A stretch of 20,255 bases of DNA from contig DDFA01000115.1 of assembly GCA_002336975.1 (NCBI GenBank), forward strand, positions 1-20,255, given 5' to 3'. The DNA comes from Phyllobacteriaceae bacterium UBA1940 (GTDB lineage Bacteria > Pseudomonadota > Alphaproteobacteria > Rhizobiales > Rhizobiaceae). A program made the position numbers and the translations under genes. Positions 15,607 through 20,255 of this stretch are shown here, in pieces. Every line of letters begins with the position of its first letter. Position 1 is the first letter of the stretch. The notes under the pieces were generated by a model. The model was not told the origin of the DNA. It did not search any database and saw only the letters and a program-made list of their open reading frames with translations.

Positions 15607-15866
15607 GAAACGGCTCTCAAACGACAGCGACAGGCCGCGCAACCTAACGGAACTGGATGGAAATCCCGTTAATAACCCCGGCGTGTCGAAATTTCGGCAT
15701 GGTCGCCGTAATTAACCCTATGTTTAAAGTTTTACGCACAGCCGGGATTGTCGGTATCAATTGACCGTCCCCGGAACTAAAATACGACAACAGGAAGTTT
15801 TACCTGAGCGCGGGCTGGTGGGACCGAAGTCGGTGGGGACCGCGCGGAGTAAGAGGGTACCAACGC
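15607..15866. promoter_or_regulatory. Divergent promoter region between the HPt gene and the giant repeat protein gene
   Basis: This 260-base spacer is A+T-richer than its surroundings. It holds a perfect palindrome CGAAATTTCG (15687-15696) and TTAACCCTATGTTTAA (15712-15727), which resembles a CtrA site with one extra spacer base. TTGACC at 15761-15766 is a possible -35 without a good -10. AAGAGGG (15851-15857) lies 9 bases before the giant gene's ATG. No gene is seen here. Confidence 0.35.
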
Positions 15867-18800
15867 ATGGCGCGCACACCGACGTCCAAGAACGCGACTC
15901 CGAAGAATTTCGACCAGGAGCTTGAGAAAGCCCTGGATCTTGATCTGTCGAACGATTTCGGTTCGGGCGGCGATATCGACTTCGCCGCATCGATGGACGA
16001 TCTTGAAGCGCAGATTTCCCAGGCGGCCGACGAATTGGCGCGCAACTCGGCCCCGCCGCCTGCCGCCGCCTCCACCACATCGAAGGCAAAGGCCGAGGCC
16101 GCTCCTCCTGCCAGGTCCGCCGCGCAAAAGCCCGCCAAGGCGCCGGCTGCCAAGCCCGCCTCCCAGGAAATTCTGCGTCCCGTCGAGGATCCCGCGGAGA
16201 CGCCGGTGTCCTTGCAACCGGCCAATGACGACCGGCAAAAAAACCTCCGCCGTCCCGCCCAGTTCGTCGCGCAGTCGTCCAGTTCGACGGTGAACTGGAC
16301 GATCGGCCTGCTCAGCGTCATGTGGATCGCGGGCGGCATTGCGCTTGCGCACGCTCTCTATGCGCCCGGCATCTGGCAGATTCGCAGTTTCTCGGCACTG
16401 CTCGCCCTGCCGCAGGCGATCGGCATCGCGGTCGGCGTCATCGTCCCGGTTCTGCTGTTCTGGGCGTTCGCGGCGATGATCCGCCGGGCGCAGGAAATGC
16501 GCGCCGCCGCGCAGTCTATGACCGAAATGGCGTTCAAGCTGTCGGAGCCCGACACGATGGCGCAGGATCGCCTGATGACGGTCGGCCAGATCGTGCGCCG
16601 CGAGGTCCAGGCGATGGGCGAAGGCATTGAGCGCACGCTCGCCCGCGCCGTCGAACTCGAAACACTCGTCCACACCGAGGTCAATGAGCTCGAACGCGCC
16701 TACAACGAAAATGAATTGCGAATCCGTGCTTTGGTCGACGGTCTTGGCACCGAGCGTGAGGCGGTCATCAGCCATGCCGAGCGTGTCCGCGCGTCGATTT
16801 CGGGCGCCCATGAACAGCTGAAGGAACAGCTTTCGTCGTCGAGTTCGGTCATTCTCGACAGCGTCAAGGGCGCGTCCGGCGAATTGAACGCGATGATCCT
16901 GCAGTCGGGCAACACCCTTGTCGACCGCATCAATGAATCCGGCCACTCGATCTATTCCGCCATCGACCAGCGCATGGACGACATTTCCGATCGTATCGTC
17001 ACCTCCGGCGAAGCCTTCGCCAGCCTGCTCGACACGCGCATCGCCTCCTTGACCGACACCACCGACGAAGCCGCTCGGTCGCTTGGCGGCCTGCTCGACG
17101 AACGCGCCACCGGCATGGTTTCACTGCTCAACGGGGCGTCGCAGTCGCTCGCCGAGCAGTTCGACACGCGCCTTGCCGGCGTCGAGAATTCCCTGATCTC
17201 GCGCGGCCAGACGCTGCTCGCAGAATTCGAAACCCGCGCCGCGGCGATCGACCAGGGCTCGGAACGGATGAATTCGGCGCTCGACGCCCGTCTTTCCGGC
17301 ATCCAGAACACGCTGGCCGAGCACGGCCAGTCGATCCTGGCCGAGTTCCAGACACGCGCCGAGGCGCTCGACAAGGGCGCCGAGCGCCTAAACCATGCGC
17401 TCGACGCCCGCGCCCGCCAGATCAACGAATCGCTGGTCGAGCGCGCCCGTGAAATCTCCGGTGCGTTCGGCGCCGGCCGCGACCAGCTCAACTCGCTGAT
17501 CGACGAGACCAAGTCCCGGATCGGCACCGACATGGCCGACCTGGTCCTGTCGACGTCGACCATGCTCGAATCCCGCGCCAACGACTTCAGCACACGCCTC
17601 GAATCCGGCCGCCAGGTCATCGCCTCGGCGCTTGACGCCGATCTGCTTCGACTTGCAGACGCCCGCACGGCGCTTGACGAGACTGTCAGCTCGCACGCGA
17701 TGAAACTGGCGGAAGGCCGCACCTATCTCGCCGGCATCCTGTCGGACGACATGGATAAGCTCGCCGCAATCCGGTCCGACATCGACAGCAGCGCGCAGCG
17801 CCACGCCCAGATGCTGGCCGACGGCCGCGACGCGCTCGCCGGCACGCTCGACGCAGACCTGCAGCGTCTGGCCGAAACGCGCGCCGAAATTGACCGTCGT
17901 ATCGAGGAGCACACCCAGGTGCTCGAACGCGGCCGCTCGATCCTGAGCGACGCGCTCCAGGACGACATGCGCTCCATCGAAGTGGCGCGCGCCGAGATCG
18001 ACCGCCGCATCGAGGAGCACACCACCATCCTGTCCGACGGCCGCGGCAAAATGTCGAAGGCGCTGGAAGACGATCTGGTTCGCCTTGAGGAAGCCCGCGC
18101 CGCCATCGACGTCTCGGTCGGCCGCCATGTCGACAAGCTGGCCGAAGGCCGCAACATCATGGCCCGCGCGCTTGAGGACGACCTCGAAAAGCTCGGCGCC
18201 ACCCGCAACACCATCGACGAGGCCATCATGGCCAGCATCGACCGGCTGGCGGGCGGCCGCATCGAGATCAGCGACGCCATTTCCGGCGAAGTCGCCCGCG
18301 TCGAGGAAGCATTCCGCAGCCAGATCGGCGCCATCGAGGACCGCACCCGCGGCGTCGAGCTGGCGATCACTTCGGGCGTCGAGAATGTCCGCACCGCGCT
18401 CGAGCGCAGCGCCGGCGCGCTGGCCGGCGCCCTGCGCGACCGTGTGCTGGAGATCACCGCCGCCCTCACCGACGACGCCAACCGCGCCTTCACCGACGCC
18501 GACGCCAAGGTGGCCGAGCGCATCGATCTGGCGAACGCGGCCTTTGCGGCGCGCGCGTCGGAACTGTCAAAAACATTCGAGCAGGCCGACAAGGCCATCG
18601 TCGAGCGCATCGACTACGCCAGCGCCGCGATTTCGGCCCGCACCGGCGAACTCGGCCAGACCTTTGAAAAGGCCGACCAGGCCATGGCCGACCGCATCGA
18701 ACTCGCCAGCGCAGCAATTTCGGCCCGCGCCGGCGAACTCGGCCAGACCTTCGACCAGGCGGACGAGACGCTGAACAGACGCATCGGCGCCGCCGCCGAA

Positions 18801-20255
18801 ATGCTGTCGTCGCGCGCCGTCGAGTTCAGCGACGCCTTCGAAGCCGCCGAACGCCGCATCGCCATCCAGATCGAAGCAAGCGCCGATCAGCTGGCCGGTC
18901 GCGTCGGCGACGTCGTCGGCGCGTTCGAGAACGTCGACCGCCAGCTTGCCGAGCGCACCAACCTGACGTCGGCCGAAATGGCCGATCGCGCCCGCTCGAT
19001 CGAAGACGCCTTGCACAATCTCGAGAACCGCCTGTCCGACAGCGCCAATTCGGTGATCGCAAACGTTGAAATCCAGGTCGACGCCGTCGAGCGTCGCCTG
19101 GCTGAAGGCGCCGAGATCGTCGGCCAGAAGCTCGTCGACCAGGTCGCCGTCTCCGAGGCGCAGCTCGCCTCGCGCGCCAATGTGATCGCCGAGACGTTTG
19201 CCGCGGTGAACACTCACATCGGCCAGCGCACCAACGAGGCCGCCGCCAGCTTCGACAAGCACACCCGCGACCTGAACGACATGCTCGCGGCCCGCACCGC
19301 CGAAATCGGCCGCGTCCTCGACGAACAGGCGCGCCCGCTGGTGGCGAAATTCGCCGAAAGCGGCGGCGAACTGCAGCAGAGCCTGGAGGCGGCGACACAC
19401 GCCGCATCCGAGCGGCTGCGCAGCGAAAACGCCGCGCTGGTCAACGCGCTTGCCTCGCGCACCGCCGAGACCCTGTCGGCGGTCGAAGGCGCCCGCGTCA
19501 GCCTGTCCGACAATGTCAATGACCTGCTGCAGCGCCTCACCGCGTCGAGCTCGTCGCTCGGCCAGCTGATCAACGCCGCCCAGTCGAATCTCGGCGAACT
19601 CGAGGACCGGCTCGCCGGCACGACGCAGTCGTTCGCGGCGACCACCGAGAAATCGGCCCAGACATTCGCAAGCTCTGCGCGCATCATCGACGTCAACGCC
19701 ACGCGCCTGACCGACCTGTCTTCGAAGACGCTGAAGGACATCGCGGCCATCGCGCATCGCTTCGACGATCACAGCCGCGTCCTCAACAGCGCCTCCGACC
19801 TGCTTGGCTCGGCCCAGTCCAACCTGGCTTCGACGCTCGACGAGCGCCAGGCGGCGCTGGAAACCCTGGCCGTCAATCTGGTCAAGAAATCCGACGACAT
19901 CGAAGGCGTCATGCGCGCCTTCGAGGAACTGATCGGCAAGACCTTCGAAAAAGCCGAGGGACGCACCCGCCAGGCGACCGACAATATGCGCTCGGCCATC
20001 GGCGAGGTCGTTGAAGGCGCAACCCAGCGTTTTGCCGACGCCACGCAGGAGATCCGCCGCACCGCCAGCCTGATCCGCTCGGAACTGGAGGAAACCCGCT
20101 CCGAACTGCGCAAGGGCGTGCTCGACTTGCCGGAAGAGACCAAGGAAACGACCACGGCGATGCGCCGCGCCGTCTCCGAGCAGATCAACGCTCTCAAGGA
20201 GTTGTCTGACATCGTCGCCCGTTCGGGCCGCTCCGCCTCCGAGCAGCCTGCCGCC
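15867..20255 (+). CDS. Giant two-TM, repeat-rich helical protein, GPR/RgsE-like growth-pole protein (3' end outside window)
   Basis: The frame is open for 1463 codons to the window end. An acidic N-terminus (ELEKALDLDLSNDF, GGDIDFAASMDDLE) is followed by an Ala/Pro/Lys linker (about 62-110) and two TM helices (about 144-165 and 182-205). After that comes an almost uninterrupted helical, Glu/Ala/Arg/Asp-rich stalk. The stalk has tandem repeats of about 40, 36 and 29 residues, and then a non-repeated part ending in the LPEETKETTTAMRRAVSEQ region. Databases often label such rhizobial proteins kinesin-like or apolipoprotein A1/A4/E-like. The closest characterised proteins I know are Agrobacterium GPR (growth pole ring) and Sinorhizobium RgsE, about 2,000 residues, which mark and shape the growing pole. 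Length, topology and helical stalk fit. The ATG has AAGAGGG 9 bases upstream. Membership is probable, not proven, since the C-terminus is missing. Confidence 0.75.
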   Translation, partial: MARTPTSKNATPKNFDQELEKALDLDLSNDFGSGGDIDFAASMDDLEAQISQAADELARNSAPPPAAASTTSKAKAEAAPPARSAAQKPAKAPAAKPASQEILRPVEDPAETPVSLQPANDDRQKNLRRPAQFVAQSSSSTVNWTIGLLSVMWIAGGIALAHALYAPGIWQIRSFSALLALPQAIGIAVGVIVPVLLFWAFAAMIRRAQEMRAAAQSMTEMAFKLSEPDTMAQDRLMTVGQIVRREVQAMGEGIERTLARAVELETLVHTEVNELERAYNENELRIRALVDGLGTEREAVISHAERVRASISGAHEQLKEQLSSSSSVILDSVKGASGELNAMILQSGNTLVDRINESGHSIYSAIDQRMDDISDRIVTSGEAFASLLDTRIASLTDTTDEAARSLGGLLDERATGMVSLLNGASQSLAEQFDTRLAGVENSLISRGQTLLAEFETRAAAIDQGSERMNSALDARLSGIQNTLAEHGQSILAEFQTRAEALDKGAERLNHALDARARQINESLVERAREISGAFGAGRDQLNSLIDETKSRIGTDMADLVLSTSTMLESRANDFSTRLESGRQVIASALDADLLRLADARTALDETVSSHAMKLAEGRTYLAGILSDDMDKLAAIRSDIDSSAQRHAQMLADGRDALAGTLDADLQRLAETRAEIDRRIEEHTQVLERGRSILSDALQDDMRSIEVARAEIDRRIEEHTTILSDGRGKMSKALEDDLVRLEEARAAIDVSVGRHVDKLAEGRNIMARALEDDLEKLGATRNTIDEAIMASIDRLAGGRIEISDAISGEVARVEEAFRSQIGAIEDRTRGVELAITSGVENVRTALERSAGALAGALRDRVLEITAALTDDANRAFTDADAKVAERIDLANAAFAARASELSKTFEQADKAIVERIDYASAAISARTGELGQTFEKADQAMADRIELASAAISARAGELGQTFDQADETLNRRIGAAAEMLSSRAVEFSDAFEAAERRIAIQIEASADQLAGRVGDVVGAFENVDRQLAERTNLTSAEMADRARSIEDALHNLENRLSDSANSVIANVEIQVDAVERRLAEGAEIVGQKLVDQVAVSEAQLASRANVIAETFAAVNTHIGQRTNEAAASFDKHTRDLNDMLAARTAEIGRVLDEQARPLVAKFAESGGELQQSLEAATHAASERLRSENAALVNALASRTAETLSAVEGARVSLSDNVNDLLQRLTASSSSLGQLINAAQSNLGELEDRLAGTTQSFAATTEKSAQTFASSARIIDVNATRLTDLSSKTLKDIAAIAHRFDDHSRVLNSASDLLGSAQSNLASTLDERQAALETLAVNLVKKSDDIEGVMRAFEELIGKTFEKAEGRTRQATDNMRSAIGEVVEGATQRFADATQEIRRTASLIRSELEETRSELRKGVLDLPEETKETTTAMRRAVSEQINALKELSDIVARSGRSASEQPAA
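17163..17522 (+). repeat. Three 120-base (40-residue) tandem repeats in the giant protein
   Basis: Units begin at 17163, 17283 and 17403. Each starts D(T/A)R and, in the first two, runs through a Gly-Gln pair, LLAEF or ILAEF, TRA, ERMN or ERLN, and SAL or HAL. The third unit has diverged in its second half. The period is exact at the codon level. Confidence 0.75.
17562..18317 (+). repeat. Seven 108-base (36-residue) tandem repeats in the giant protein
   Basis: Units begin at 17562, 17670, 17778, 17886, 17994, 18102 and 18210 with no insertions or deletions. The common pattern is an Ile/Leu-Asp pair near the start (ID/LD), His at position 9 in several units, Leu at 13, Gly-Arg at 16-17, a hydrophobic residue at 20, Asp at 27 in most, and Arg at 35. 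Units 4 and 5 share the stretch EIDRRIEEHT. The codons differ between units, so the repeats are old and kept at protein level. Confidence 0.85.
18516..19037 (+). repeat. Six 87-base (29-residue) tandem repeats in the giant protein
   Basis: Units begin at 18516, 18603, 18690, 18777, 18864 and 18951. Units 2 and 3 share ASAAISAR, GELGQTF and much of their DNA, so they probably arose by recent duplication or were homogenised. The later units are more diverged but keep the exact period. A weak extra unit may lie just before 18516, and a degenerate one with four added residues just after 19037. Confidence 0.85.

Noticed and set aside
15777..16946. A 389-codon minus-strand frame opposite the N-terminus of the giant protein
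   Set aside because: It is a shadow of the plus-strand gene, which has a ribosome binding site, TM helices and repeats. No signal or domain is seen on the minus strand.
17562..18317. A CRISPR array suggested by regular 108-base spacing
   Set aside because: The units vary along their whole length, are in frame with a long open reading frame, and have no constant repeat with unique spacers.
18567..19772. A 401-codon minus-strand frame opposite the 29-residue repeats
   Set aside because: The periodicity is exact at codon level in the plus frame. The minus frame only inherits the repeat.

Overview
This window looks like chromosome of a rhizobial alphaproteobacterium, most likely Mesorhizobium or a close relative in the Phyllobacteriaceae. 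The grounds are the high-GC codon usage, the ftsB-pdhA-pdhB-pdhC order with a lipoylated E1-beta subunit, a CckA hybrid kinase, a single-cysteine DksA of the alphaproteobacterial kind, and a giant two-TM, repeat-rich protein resembling the rhizobial growth-pole-ring protein (GPR/RgsE). The genus is inferred from gene content, not from a marker gene.

Left part (1-8625), all on the minus strand. Read in the direction of transcription the order is cckA, an OafA-type acyltransferase overlapping cckA by ATGA, ftsB, pdhA, pdhB, a Uma2-family nuclease gene, and pdhC (cut by the window edge). The Uma2 gene sits between pdhB and pdhC with almost no spacer on either side, and the pdhC ribosome binding site lies inside it. 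The ftsB-pdhA spacer is AT-rich and carries three short perfect palindromes.

Middle (8626-10456). A FliO-like membrane protein is divergent from cckA and convergent with dksA. dksA has a readable sigma70-type promoter. A 439-base stretch without a gene follows, holding a cluster of four hairpins upstream of the next operon.

Right part (10457-15606). A plus-strand operon holds a SixA-like histidine phosphatase, a YcjX-like P-loop NTPase (TTG start) and a YcjF/DUF697 membrane protein (ATGA overlap). Two exported proteins follow: an unrecognised 180-residue protein and a DUF922 HExxH putative protease. On the minus strand are a 2Fe-2S adrenodoxin-type ferredoxin, with a near-consensus promoter, and a small HPt-domain protein.

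Right end (15867-20255, open). One continuous plus-strand reading frame of at least 1463 codons has an acidic and Ala/Pro/Lys-rich N-terminus, two TM helices, then a helical stalk. The stalk contains three successive tandem-repeat blocks with different periods: about 40 residues x3, 36 residues x7 and 29 residues x6.

The window combines central metabolism (pyruvate dehydrogenase) with a set of cell-cycle, envelope and phosphorelay genes (cckA, HPt, SixA, ftsB, GPR-like protein). No tRNA, rRNA, insertion sequence, phage gene or CRISPR array was seen. Most of the content is ordinary core genome. The least explained parts are the Uma2 insertion in the pdh operon, the cckA-acyltransferase coupling, the hairpin cluster before the SixA gene and the three-period repeat architecture of the giant protein.
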